Assembly: GCA_965220465.1 (NCBI GenBank)
Contig: CBDCPZ010000023.1
Span: forward strand, 248,001-312,000
Origin: JAHDHW01 sp965220465
GTDB lineage: Bacteria > Bacteroidota > Bacteroidia > Chitinophagales > Saprospiraceae
Length of the DNA: 64,000 nucleotides
Direction: 5' to 3'
Part shown: in pieces, positions 8,618-16,521 of the stretch
How the letters are laid out: each line of letters opens with the position of its first letter
How positions within the stretch are numbered: position 1 is the stretch's first letter
The notes under the pieces: generated by a model
What the model was told of the DNA's origin: nothing
Databases searched by the model: none
The model's input: only the letters and a program-made list of their open reading frames with translations
Made by a program: the position numbers and the translations under genes

Positions 8618-9439
8618 ATGAATTATATTATAACAATGCGATTACTCACCTTAACTGTTTTGGTTTTGAACTCCTTAGTTGCTTCTGCGCAGATCACATC
8701 ACCGACTGCCGGAGCACGTGGTTTAGCAATGGGAAATGCAGCAGTTACTTTTACAGATATCAACAGCATTTTTAGTAATCAGGCAGGCTTGGCTTATGCA
8801 AAGAAAACAGAAGTTTTATTATTCGCTGGCCAAAAATATTTTTTAAATGAAATCCGAAATATTGCAGCAGCTGTGGTTTACCCTTCTGACCTTGGAGCCT
8901 TTGGAGTGAACCTTCAATATTATGGCTTTATGGACTATAATGAACAAAAAATTGGAATCAACTACGCGAGAAAATTGACAGAAAACCTGAGCTTGGGGAT
9001 TCAGTTTAACTATCAGGGCTATCGAATTCCCGAATATGGAAACAAAGGAGTTGTTTCAACAGAAATAGGTTTGAGGTCTCAGGTTTTAAAAGGTTTGATT
9101 ATCGCCGCGCATTTGTCCAATCCGATCAGAATTGAAATAGCTGATAGTGAAAATTTACCAACGATTTTCACATTTGGTGTAGCTTACATTCCTTCCAAGA
9201 AATTAACGATTACTGTTGAGGCTGAAAAGGATATTGAGTTTTCTGCAATTGTAAAGTTTGGATTGGAATATCAGTTAGTCGAACCTGTTTTTATCAGAGT
9301 TGGTGTTGCAACCAACCCAACTTTATTTAATTTTGGGATAGGGTTTATCATCAAAGAAAAGCTGATTATTGATGCGGCAGCGAGTTATCATCAAACACTA
9401 GGTTTTTCACCTGCGATCGGAATTCGGTTTGGGTTTTAA
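8618..9439 (+). CDS. PorV/PorQ-like outer-membrane beta-barrel protein
   Basis: A 273-residue protein with a signal peptide ending near ASA-Q (the ATG at 8636 would give a cleaner signal) and then ITSPTAGARGLAMGNAAV, the typical opening of the PorV/PorQ/UPF0164 family of FadL-fold barrels. Alternating hydrophobic strands run to a C-terminal aromatic residue (GIRFGF), as expected for an outer-membrane barrel. PorV and PorQ belong to the T9SS attachment complex that processes sorting-domain proteins. This protein is shorter than canonical PorV (about 380 residues), so it may be a paralogue of unknown cargo specificity. The presence of T9SS cargo genes in the window fits such a role. Confidence 0.7.
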   Translation: MNYIITMRLLTLTVLVLNSLVASAQITSPTAGARGLAMGNAAVTFTDINSIFSNQAGLAYAKKTEVLLFAGQKYFLNEIRNIAAAVVYPSDLGAFGVNLQYYGFMDYNEQKIGINYARKLTENLSLGIQFNYQGYRIPEYGNKGVVSTEIGLRSQVLKGLIIAAHLSNPIRIEIADSENLPTIFTFGVAYIPSKKLTITVEAEKDIEFSAIVKFGLEYQLVEPVFIRVGVATNPTLFNFGIGFIIKEKLIIDAAASYHQTLGFSPAIGIRFGF

Positions 9440-9443
9440 AATT

Positions 9444-10049
9444 TTAAGAATGGCTCCAATTTGAAGCATCGTCGCTGTCGTTTGGAGAAAGACCCAATAT
9501 ATCTCCATCTATATTTACACCGAGCCCCAAAACAGTTCTGTTTACATAATTGAAATAACTGGCAACTTGATTGATTTCCAAAATTTCACCATCCGATAGG
9601 CCAACTTTTCGAAGGTTTTCAATATCATTTTCTATCATTTCAACCGCATTCAAAGTTAGTTTTTCTGCATATTTCAAACCTGCAAAATGATTCTTTTCAA
9701 ATGGATATTTCGATAAATCAGTGGTCAAGCTCTTTTTGATTTGATCTGCTTTTTGATCATCATTTAATAATCTCTTCAACCCTGCGAAATGATGATCAAC
9801 GCAATAAGAACAGCTATTTAAATGGCTCACAAAAACACCGATAGTTTCCAAATACCACTTCGGTAAAGAGTTGCCGGTATGATGGATTACATTTTTATAC
9901 AAGCCCATGTGTCCGATCAAAGTATGTGGCCTTAAACTATGGACAGATAAAATATTATCAACATTATCGTTTGGGCCTTTGATTCGGTCATACAATTTTC
10001 TTAAATAGCCTGTAGAATTTTCATAAGAGATTTCTTTAATCCAGCTCAT
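9444..10049 (-). CDS. AhpD-like / carboxymuconolactone decarboxylase-family peroxidase-related protein
   Basis: A 201-residue all-helical protein with the AhpD-type redox motif NSCSYCVDHH in the middle (CxxC followed by His), placing it among uncharacterised peroxidase-related proteins of the CMD superfamily. Such proteins can act as alkylhydroperoxidase-like antioxidants; the reductant is unknown. The gene diverges from the futalosine hydrolase gene with 86 bp between starts, and each direction has its own -7 box. Its stop is 4 bp from the stop of the PorV/PorQ-like gene. Confidence 0.8.
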   Translation of the reverse strand: MSWIKEISYENSTGYLRKLYDRIKGPNDNVDNILSVHSLRPHTLIGHMGLYKNVIHHTGNSLPKWYLETIGVFVSHLNSCSYCVDHHFAGLKRLLNDDQKADQIKKSLTTDLSKYPFEKNHFAGLKYAEKLTLNAVEMIENDIENLRKVGLSDGEILEINQVASYFNYVNRTVLGLGVNIDGDILGLSPNDSDDASNWSHS

Positions 10050-10064
10050 GGTATTTTTTTATTG

Positions 10065-10072
10065 CAAAATTA
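10065..10072 (-). promoter_or_regulatory. -7 promoter box for the AhpD-like gene
   Basis: TAATTTTG on the minus strand matches TAnnTTTG exactly, 16 bases upstream of the start codon. No clear -33 element. Confidence 0.35.
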
Positions 10073-10123
10073 AAATTTAAAACATCAACCACGATTCGAT
10101 GCTCAATTTTTTAAAAACCGTTG

Positions 10124-10131
10124 TAGATTTG
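10124..10131 (+). promoter_or_regulatory. -7 promoter box abutting the mqnB start codon
   Basis: TAGATTTG matches TAnnTTTG and ends 4 bases before the mqnB ATG. If it is used, transcription would begin at or next to the start codon, giving a leaderless mRNA. A -33 TTG is not evident. Confidence 0.35.
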
Positions 10132-10135
10132 TTTT

Positions 10136-10810
10136 ATGTTTATAACCATCGTTTCCGCTACACCCTTTGAGATTGATCCATTGTTTCTTTATTTAAAAGA
10201 GCATTTTACTGAAAAAGGACAGTTTCTTTTTGAAAAAGATGAGCTTACCGTTCAAGTGCTAATCACGGGAGTTGGAACTCCTTTTACTGCGTTTACATTA
10301 GGATATTATCTCAGTAAGCATCAACCCGATTTAGCTATAAATGCAGGAATAGCAGGAGCTTTTAATCTCAATTTTAAAATTGGCGATGTTGTAAATATAG
10401 TCTCGGAGCGATTTGGTGATTTGGGAGTTGAAATGGCAGATGGGACGTTCACAGATGTGCATGAATTGGGATTGATCAATCCCAATGAAGCTCCTTTTCA
10501 AAAAGGAGTATTAAATAATCCAAAAGCTATTGAACAACAGTTTTTGCCGCCTGCTAATGGGCTAACAGTCAATAAAGTACATGGTTGTTCCTCAAGTATT
10601 AAATCGATAAAGTCAAAGTATAAAGCTGATGTTGAAAGTATGGAAGGAGCAGCATTTTTCATGGCTTGTTTGATGACAAAAGTGGATTTCCTGGAAATAA
10701 GGGCAATCTCCAATTATGTTGAACCACGAAACAAAGAAAACTGGAATATTACACTTGCTATCGAAAACTTAAATAAAGTTTTAATTGAAATGATAAAAGC
10801 GTATTCATAA
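10136..10810 (+). CDS. mqnB: Futalosine hydrolase
   Basis: A 224-residue nucleosidase of the MTA/SAH phosphorylase-like fold. It hydrolyses futalosine to hypoxanthine and dehypoxanthine futalosine in the futalosine route to menaquinone. Motifs seen: VSATPFEID at the N-terminus, VLITGVGTPFTAFTLGYYL, NAGIAGAFN, and the substrate ribose-binding VESMEGAAFF followed by RAISNYVEPRN, which separates futalosine hydrolases from MTA/SAH nucleosidases. The start is fixed by the conserved N-terminus, since the first Ile/Val strand begins immediately after ATG 10136. No other mqn gene is in the window. Convergent with the DUF3810 gene. Confidence 0.9.
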   Translation: MFITIVSATPFEIDPLFLYLKEHFTEKGQFLFEKDELTVQVLITGVGTPFTAFTLGYYLSKHQPDLAINAGIAGAFNLNFKIGDVVNIVSERFGDLGVEMADGTFTDVHELGLINPNEAPFQKGVLNNPKAIEQQFLPPANGLTVNKVHGCSSSIKSIKSKYKADVESMEGAAFFMACLMTKVDFLEIRAISNYVEPRNKENWNITLAIENLNKVLIEMIKAYS

Positions 10811-10828
10811 ATTCTACAATTATAGAGA

Positions 10829-11911
10829 TTATTTAGTTTGTCCTTTTTTGTAAGCAACTTCCAATAAAATCACACGACTGTAGTTTTGTATTCCTTCGGA
10901 AATACCCTGGCTTTTTAAAAAATTATTATAAAAAAAGTCTCTCGCATCAGGAAAAATGTCAGGATAATTATCCAGGTTGTCATTAATCGCATTTATATCG
11001 TCCCAAATCCCTTGAGGCATTGTCACCTTGAATTGCTCATATTCTTCCGGAAAAACATGCCTGTAATTGGCGGCTACGGTTTTCCAATAGGAAAGTGTAC
11101 CGGAATATTTATAAAACAAATTCTCCGAATTAAGGCAAGTCTGCAATGCTACAAAATTACATGACCCTTCATCAGTGATACCGTAGCCATGTGCAAATTC
11201 ATGAGCCATCACATTTGGAATTTGAATTGGGTGGAGCCCTGCATCAACATGGCATTCTCCAACCCAGGGAAGATAAACTCCAGCGGTACTGATTCGCAAA
11301 AGCAAACCTTTTGGTTTAATAAGTCTGGCTCTTACCCTTCCGGGTGTCGGATAACCAAATTTTTGGAGAGTTTTAGTTACTTCTTTTCGAATGTTGTTTT
11401 CCAAATCTGCCAAGTTAAAATCATTGCTGCTTTTTACTTTTTGATAGTCTATATAATTGGTTATAAGTGAATTAGAAGCTGCTTCAAATTCAATTTTCAA
11501 CTCTTCATTAGATAACCTTTCAGGATTAATCTTTAACTGTTTTTCCAAAGGGATTCTACCATAATTGAATCCCCAAAGCAATATGAAAAAGAAAATCAAA
11601 CCGCCTGTGAAGGCCGAAATGGAAAAAAGGAAATTTATAAATTTAACTTTAAAAGTAACGGGAATTGTTTTGCGTTTTATAAATCTATAAACCCAATAAA
11701 CTATAAACAAGAAGATAAAAACATAAAGTAATGGAATCGGAGACAATGAAAGAGAAAAATCATTTATTAACCGGATAATCTGAAAGATTCCCCTGCTGTA
11801 AATAGTTTCTACCAGTTGTGGAAAAAAACTTAAAACAACTCTCAGAAGAATCATTAAAACACCTAATCCAATCCAAATCCAGCGGCTATCAATGTTCTTA
11901 AGACGTTTCAT
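10829..11911 (-). CDS. DUF3810 membrane protein with zinc-metallopeptidase motif
   Basis: A 360-residue protein with three hydrophobic segments (about residues 11-32, 60-77 and 93-114) and a C-terminal soluble domain carrying HEFAH at 237-241 and a possible third ligand Glu248 in DEGSCNFVA. This is the pattern of the DUF3810 family, common in Bacteroidota and Firmicutes and predicted to be a membrane metallopeptidase; substrates are unknown. The motif GRVRARLIKPKG precedes it. It is monocistronic and convergent with mqnB at a distance of 18 bp. Confidence 0.85.
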   Translation of the reverse strand: MKRLKNIDSRWIWIGLGVLMILLRVVLSFFPQLVETIYSRGIFQIIRLINDFSLSLSPIPLLYVFIFLFIVYWVYRFIKRKTIPVTFKVKFINFLFSISAFTGGLIFFFILLWGFNYGRIPLEKQLKINPERLSNEELKIEFEAASNSLITNYIDYQKVKSSNDFNLADLENNIRKEVTKTLQKFGYPTPGRVRARLIKPKGLLLRISTAGVYLPWVGECHVDAGLHPIQIPNVMAHEFAHGYGITDEGSCNFVALQTCLNSENLFYKYSGTLSYWKTVAANYRHVFPEEYEQFKVTMPQGIWDDINAINDNLDNYPDIFPDARDFFYNNFLKSQGISEGIQNYSRVILLEVAYKKGQTK

Positions 11912-12077
11912 TATTGAATTAACTTATAAATAGATTTTTTAAAACTTTTTTTGCGAAAGCTATAAAAATAGTTTGTTGATTGTTTAGTATTGTTCAAAAA
12001 ATAAACCTCTTTTTAAATTATTTAAACTTATTTGGTGAAAGTAACAGATTTCGATTTTTTGGGTAAATGAAAATATT

Positions 12078-12701
12078 ATGATGCACAAATTGTTGTCTCT
12101 GCTAACCGTTTTAACGAATTTATTTTTGTTCAGTTGTGATTCGGGCAACGATCCATCAAAAGAAAATAATGAAGTTGTACGAATTGACAGCTTTGAATCG
12201 GCACTGCCGCATGGCGCTTCGTTGGCTGAATCTGTGTTGTCGGATGAAGATAAATTAAAGTTGGCAAAAGCAACCGGAAAAAAAGCAGTTTTAATATCAA
12301 TAGATAGTTTGAGTGAAATCATCAATACGGATAGCAGTGGATGGTGTGTTTATAACTTTTGGAATCTTGATTGTGGCGGTTGCTTGGAGATTAATAATTA
12401 TTTGAAACACATTACAAAATTGCCGGATCTCGAATCAAGACTAAATGTAAAATATATTAACACTCGAAGTTTATACCCCGATCAGGTGAATGCTTATATT
12501 CGGGAAAAAGAGATTTTTGAAGAAGTTTTTACGATTCCTACCGATACTTTGGACAACTGGACAAATGAAATTGATGGTACCTGGGATGGCGCATTGCCTG
12601 CTTTGCTTTTAATTAATAATAATGATGGTACCCGGTTGTTTTATACACAGGAATTTTCGATGGACGAATTGCAGGCAATACTTGAAACACTGACATTTTG
12701 A
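12078..12701 (+). CDS. Thioredoxin-like lipoprotein
   Basis: A 207-residue protein with a lipoprotein signal peptide (hydrophobic segment followed by LFSC, Cys20 lipidated) and a C-terminal thioredoxin-like region: VYNFWNLDCGGC gives a CxxC motif at about residues 94-97, and PALLLIN supplies the cis-Pro strand. The redox motif CGGC differs from the CGPC of classical thioredoxin. Likely a periplasmic thiol-disulfide protein; the partner is unknown. A 113-codon frame on the other strand overlaps its 5' half and has no protein-like character. Classical trxA follows 203 bp downstream. Confidence 0.75.
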   Translation: MMHKLLSLLTVLTNLFLFSCDSGNDPSKENNEVVRIDSFESALPHGASLAESVLSDEDKLKLAKATGKKAVLISIDSLSEIINTDSSGWCVYNFWNLDCGGCLEINNYLKHITKLPDLESRLNVKYINTRSLYPDQVNAYIREKEIFEEVFTIPTDTLDNWTNEIDGTWDGALPALLLINNNDGTRLFYTQEFSMDELQAILETLTF

Positions 12702-12825
12702 CAGAAAAAATGGCTTGGTATATTCCTTGATCTGAACTTATAAGAATAATTTAAACCTGAAAAGTTGTTGATTTAAAGAGCGTAGAATCTGTCTTATTTT
12801 GGACAGTTACTTGAAAGATTATACC

Positions 12826-12833
12826 TATCTTTG
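12826..12833 (+). promoter_or_regulatory. -7 promoter box for trxA
   Basis: TATCTTTG matches TAnnTTTG exactly, 71 bases upstream of the trxA ATG. A TTTG at 12798-12801 could be the -33 element, but the 24-bp spacer is long. Confidence 0.45.
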
Positions 12834-12904
12834 CAACTATTCATTTTTTATCTTGTTTAAATACTCATTCACAGAATTATTAAATTATTAAACTATAAGC
12901 AATC

Positions 12905-13228
12905 ATGGCATTTGAATTCACTGATAGCAATTTTCAAGAAACAGCAATCGATACTAATAGCGTAACAGTTGTGGATTTTTGGGCAGAATGGTGCGGACCA
13001 TGCCGTATGATCGGTCCAATCATCGAAGAACTGTCTAATGAATATGACAATGGAAAAGTTGTCATAGGAAAAGTAAATGTTGATCATAATCCTGAAATTT
13101 CAATGAAGTATGGAATCCGTAGTATTCCTACGATTTTGATATTGAAAAACGGAGAAGTCGTTGACAAGCATGTTGGCGTTACAACAAAACAAAATCTTAC
13201 TCAGAAAATTGAAGCGCTTCTTCAATAA
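12905..13228 (+). CDS. trxA: Thioredoxin
   Basis: A 107-residue cytosolic thioredoxin with the canonical active site WAEWCGPCRMIGP (Cys pair near residues 33-36), VDFW before it, the cis-Pro in SIPTILIL, and the usual length. It reduces disulfides in ribonucleotide reductase, peroxiredoxins and others, using electrons from thioredoxin reductase (not in this window). It has its own -7 box upstream and a strong terminator downstream, so it is a single-gene unit. Confidence 0.97.
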   Translation: MAFEFTDSNFQETAIDTNSVTVVDFWAEWCGPCRMIGPIIEELSNEYDNGKVVIGKVNVDHNPEISMKYGIRSIPTILILKNGEVVDKHVGVTTKQNLTQKIEALLQ

Positions 13229-13249
13229 AAGCTGAAAAAGTAATACTTT

Positions 13250-13294
13250 AAGGCCCTTGTTTCGAAATCATTCAAAACAAGGGCTTTTTATTTT
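13250..13294 (+). terminator. Rho-independent terminator after trxA
   Basis: A 10-bp perfect stem (13253-13262 with 13275-13284; GCCCTTGTTT arm) is followed by TTTTTATTTT, 24 bases after the trxA stop. Confidence 0.9.
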
Positions 13295-13358
13295 GGTGCA
13301 ACAGTTCAAATAAAACTGCGTTTCTATTTACAGTTTTAAATAAATGAAAAATAGCTAG

Positions 13359-14288
13359 ATGAATTTATTGGATAATTATGATGTAAGAGATCTTGGCAAT
13401 TTGGAATTGTTGGCCAAACAGGTTGTTGAAGGATTTATTATTGGTTTGCACAAAAGCCCTTTTCATGGATTTTCAGTAGAATTTGCAGAACACAGGTTGT
13501 ATAATCAAGGTGAGCCAACTAAAAATATGGACTGGAAAGTTTATGCTAGGACGGATAAGCTTTTTGTGAAGCGGTTTGAAGAAGAAACGAATTTGCGGTG
13601 CCAAATCGTTGTGGATTCGTCTTCGTCAATGTATTTTCCGGAAGTGACCAAAAATTCAAAAGATTATATCAACAAGATGCGGTATTCTGCTCTTTCGGCT
13701 GCGGCTTTGATGCATCTTTTGAAAAAACAACGTGACGCTTTCGGTCTTAGCATTTTTGATAAAGAAGTCAATATCCATACAGGGTGTAAGTCCAGTACAT
13801 CTCATTATCGGTTGATGCTAACATATCTTGAAAAATTGATTCAGAATCCTGAAAGAAATAAAACGACTTCAACGGCGGCGGCTTTGCATCAAATCGCAGA
13901 TAGTATTCACAAGCGTTCGATGGTAATTATTTTTAGCGATATGTTGGAGCAAAGCGAAAACTCTGACCAGCTCTTTTCCGCATTACAGCATTTAAAACAC
14001 AACAAGCATGAAGTAATTTTATTTCATGTTGTGGACAAATCCAAAGAGATTGATTTTGAGTTTGAAAACCGACCTTATGTATTTATTGACATGGAAACCG
14101 GAGAGCAGGTGCGTTTGCAATCTAATCAGGTTAAGGGTTATTACGTCAGCCAAATGAAAACCTATGTTGAAAATTTAAAAGTGAAATGTTTGCAATATAA
14201 AATTGATTTTGTTGAAGCGGATATTCAAAAAGGGTTTCGCCAAGTTTTGCAGGCTTATTTAGTGAAAAGAAGCAAAATGGCTACTTAG
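13359..14288 (+). CDS. DUF58 (vWA-like) domain protein
   Basis: A 309-residue cytosolic protein of the DUF58 family. The family signature at the centre is MDWKVYARTDKLFVKRFEEE, and a vWA-type MIDAS start follows as VVDSSSSM (DxSxS, near residues 86-91). VIIFSDML provides the later Asp position. DUF58 proteins normally work with a MoxR AAA+ ATPase as metal- or cofactor-insertion chaperones, and are often followed by Bat genes. Here neither MoxR nor Bat is adjacent: trxA lies upstream and a polyphosphate kinase lies 24 bp downstream on the same strand. Confidence 0.85.
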   Translation: MNLLDNYDVRDLGNLELLAKQVVEGFIIGLHKSPFHGFSVEFAEHRLYNQGEPTKNMDWKVYARTDKLFVKRFEEETNLRCQIVVDSSSSMYFPEVTKNSKDYINKMRYSALSAAALMHLLKKQRDAFGLSIFDKEVNIHTGCKSSTSHYRLMLTYLEKLIQNPERNKTTSTAAALHQIADSIHKRSMVIIFSDMLEQSENSDQLFSALQHLKHNKHEVILFHVVDKSKEIDFEFENRPYVFIDMETGEQVRLQSNQVKGYYVSQMKTYVENLKVKCLQYKIDFVEADIQKGFRQVLQAYLVKRSKMAT

Positions 14289-14312
14289 AAATAATGGTTT
14301 AAATAATTAACT

Positions 14313-15053
14313 ATGATCAAACTTAACGAAATTTCAACTACCCCACCCGATGGGGTTGACAAATCTGATATTCGGGATAAAACAAATAAATACGTTAGAG
14401 AAATTGCAGACTTTCAGGAAGTAATGTATGCAGAAAAGAAGCAAAGTTTATTGATCGTTTTGCAAGGAATGGACTCAAGTGGAAAAGACGGTGCGACCCG
14501 AAATGTGTTTAAGCGTTGCAGCCCGGCAGGTGTTAATTTTTATGCTTTTAAAAAGCCAACCGACGAAGAATTTGCACATGATTTTTTATGGCGTGTTCAT
14601 AAACAAACTCCCCCTAAAGGAGAAATCACAATCTTCAATCGCTCACATTATGAAGACATTCTAATCCAACGGGTTCATGGCTGGATTTCAGAAGATCATG
14701 CAAAAAAACGGATAAAATCCATCAATGCTTTTGAACAGTTAATTGGCTACGATAGCAATACTACGATTTTGAAATTTTACATGCACTTATCCAATGAAAG
14801 GCAGTTGGAAAAATTGCAAGAAAGAATCGATGAACCAAGAAAGAATTACAAACATAATCCTGGAGATTGGGAAGAACGTAAACTTTGGGATAAATATATT
14901 GATTGTTATGAAAAAGCGATCAATGAATCTGATATACCATGGAATATCGTACCAGTTGATGCACGCTGGTACAGAGATTATGTCATTGCAAAAAAAGTTG
15001 CTGAAACTTTGGCAAGCTTTGACATGAAATATCCACCATTAAAAAAGGAATAA
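14313..15053 (+). CDS. Polyphosphate kinase 2 family protein
   Basis: A 246-residue PPK2-type kinase, which transfers phosphate between polyphosphate and nucleotides. Walker A-like GMDSSGKDGA lies at residues 52-61. The lid and Walker B region reads FKKPTDEEFAHDFLWRVH and NRSHYEDIL (109-117). The C-terminal VDARWYRDYV motif is also typical. Whether it favours AMP, ADP or GDP cannot be read safely from sequence. It is part of a likely operon: DUF58 gene 24 bp upstream, S4-domain gene 3 bp downstream. Confidence 0.9.
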   Translation: MIKLNEISTTPPDGVDKSDIRDKTNKYVREIADFQEVMYAEKKQSLLIVLQGMDSSGKDGATRNVFKRCSPAGVNFYAFKKPTDEEFAHDFLWRVHKQTPPKGEITIFNRSHYEDILIQRVHGWISEDHAKKRIKSINAFEQLIGYDSNTTILKFYMHLSNERQLEKLQERIDEPRKNYKHNPGDWEERKLWDKYIDCYEKAINESDIPWNIVPVDARWYRDYVIAKKVAETLASFDMKYPPLKKE

Positions 15054-15056
15054 TAA

Positions 15057-15443
15057 ATGCTCAAGAAAGTCAGGGTCGATAAATGGTTGTGGAGTGTTCG
15101 GATTTTTAAATCTCGATCAATGGCTACTGACGCCTGTAAATCTGGTAAAATAAAGATTGAAGGAATCAATTTAAAACCTTCTTACCTTCTACAACGGGAA
15201 GAAATATTGCAAGTCCGAAAAGAAGGATTTAATTTGATTTATAGAGTAATCGACCTTTTGGAAAAACGGGTTTCAGCAACTTTGGCTGAACCGTGTTATG
15301 AAAATCTGACTCCTGAAGAAGAACTAAATAAATATAAAAGCTGGTATATCGGTAAAGCTGCCCCCGAACGCAGAGAAAAAGGAGCTGGCCGCCCCACCAA
15401 AAGAGAACGACGAACGCTAGACGATTTTAAAGCTGGTGAATAA
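15057..15443 (+). CDS. S4-domain RNA-binding protein, Hsp15 (HslR)-like
   Basis: A 128-residue protein with an N-terminal S4 domain (VRVDKWLWSVRIFKSRSMA, residues 5-23, continuing to about 65) and a basic C-terminal tail (RREKGAGRPTKRERR). This matches E. coli Hsp15, which binds free 50S subunits carrying nascent chains and helps recycle stalled ribosomes. It starts 3 bases after the PPK2 stop, indicating translational coupling. The stop lies 7 bp from the stop of the convergent dehydrogenase gene. Confidence 0.9.
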   Translation: MLKKVRVDKWLWSVRIFKSRSMATDACKSGKIKIEGINLKPSYLLQREEILQVRKEGFNLIYRVIDLLEKRVSATLAEPCYENLTPEEELNKYKSWYIGKAAPERREKGAGRPTKRERRTLDDFKAGE

Positions 15444-15450
15444 AAATGGG

Positions 15451-16338
15451 TTATTTAAAACTATCAGCCACCACTAATTCTTTCGAATCCTTCGAATAAC
15501 TATAAAACCCTTCGCCAGATTTTCTACCTAGTTTACCAGCAGTTACCATATTGACAAGCAGAGGGCATGGAGCATATTTTGGGTTTCCGAATCCATTGTA
15601 AAGCACATTGCAAATCGCAAGACATACATCAAGCCCTACAAAATCAGCAAGTTGTAGAGGACCCATCGGATGCGCCATTCCCAGCTTCATAACCGTATCA
15701 ATTTCTTCGACACCTGCCACACCCTCATGAAGCGTATAAATTGCTTCATTGATCATCGGAACTAAAATTCTGTTCGACACAAAACCTGGAAAGTCGTTTG
15801 CTTCAACGGGAACTTTACCTAGTTTTCTCGAAAGATCCATGATGGATTTAGTTATTTCATCAGTGGTTGAATACCCACGGATGACTTCAACCAATTTCAT
15901 GATTGGAACCGGATTCATGAAGTGCATTCCAATTACTTTTTCCGGACGGTTTGTAACTGAAGCAATTTTTGTAATAGAAATCGAAGAAGTATTTGAAGCT
16001 AAGATTGCATTTTTAGGAGCATTTTCATCAATTGTTTTGAAGATCTTCAATTTCAAGTCAACATTTTCAGTGGCAGCTTCAATAACCAAATTAGCATCTT
16101 TTACTGCTTTTGATATTTCTGTTGCTGTTGTAATATTTGAAAGAGTTTCGCTTTTAGCAGCTTCAGTAATTTTTTCTTTTTCAACCATTCGGCTAAGGTT
16201 TTTACTAATAGTTGCCATGGCACGTAAAAGTGCATCTTCTGAAATATCAAATAATACAACTTTAAATCCTGCCATTGCGAATACATGAGCGATACCATTT
16301 CCCATAGTCCCCGCTCCTATCACAGTTATGTTTTTCAT
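15451..16338 (-). CDS. 3-hydroxybutyryl-CoA (3-hydroxyacyl-CoA) dehydrogenase
   Basis: A 295-residue NAD(P)-dependent dehydrogenase that interconverts acetoacetyl-CoA and 3-hydroxybutyryl-CoA (or longer homologues) in fatty-acid or amino-acid breakdown. The Rossmann motif VIGAGTMGNGIAHVFA is at the N-terminus. Other motifs are ASNTSSISIT, the catalytic-His region GMHFMNPVPIMKLVEVI, and NDFPGFVSNRILVPMINEA. I use the ATG at 16338, because the extra 16 residues of a longer GTG-initiated frame precede the Rossmann strand and are not expected in the family. Monocistronic with a consensus -7 box upstream. The long open frame on its opposite strand (15749-16288) is a shadow. Confidence 0.95.
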   Translation of the reverse strand: MKNITVIGAGTMGNGIAHVFAMAGFKVVLFDISEDALLRAMATISKNLSRMVEKEKITEAAKSETLSNITTATEISKAVKDANLVIEAATENVDLKLKIFKTIDENAPKNAILASNTSSISITKIASVTNRPEKVIGMHFMNPVPIMKLVEVIRGYSTTDEITKSIMDLSRKLGKVPVEANDFPGFVSNRILVPMINEAIYTLHEGVAGVEEIDTVMKLGMAHPMGPLQLADFVGLDVCLAICNVLYNGFGNPKYAPCPLLVNMVTAGKLGRKSGEGFYSYSKDSKELVVADSFK

Positions 16339-16398
16339 TTTTATATTTTTTATTTGAGTGGAATTTACTCTATTACAAATATTCACTTAATTTCAGCG

Positions 16399-16406
16399 CA
16401 AAATTA
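16399..16406 (-). promoter_or_regulatory. -7 promoter box for the hydroxyacyl-CoA dehydrogenase gene
   Basis: TAATTTTG on the minus strand matches TAnnTTTG, 61 bases upstream of the ATG at 16338. No clear -33 element. Confidence 0.35.
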
Positions 16407-16521
16407 GTAATAAATGATTTTTTATTAAGGGTTAATGATGGAAAATTATGGATTATTTTAAAATACTATTTGGAAGAAAATTATAACTGAGGAACATATT
16501 ATTATAATATTTAATACAATA

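Noticed and set aside
11984..12325. A 113-codon minus-strand frame overlapping the thioredoxin-like lipoprotein gene
   Set aside because: The plus-strand gene has a lipoprotein signal and a CxxC motif; the antisense product is unstructured in character and looks accidental.
15749..16288. A 179-codon plus-strand open frame inside the hydroxyacyl-CoA dehydrogenase gene
   Set aside because: It is fully antisense to a well-conserved gene with all family motifs; its translation shows no domain and it has no promoter or ribosome-binding context.
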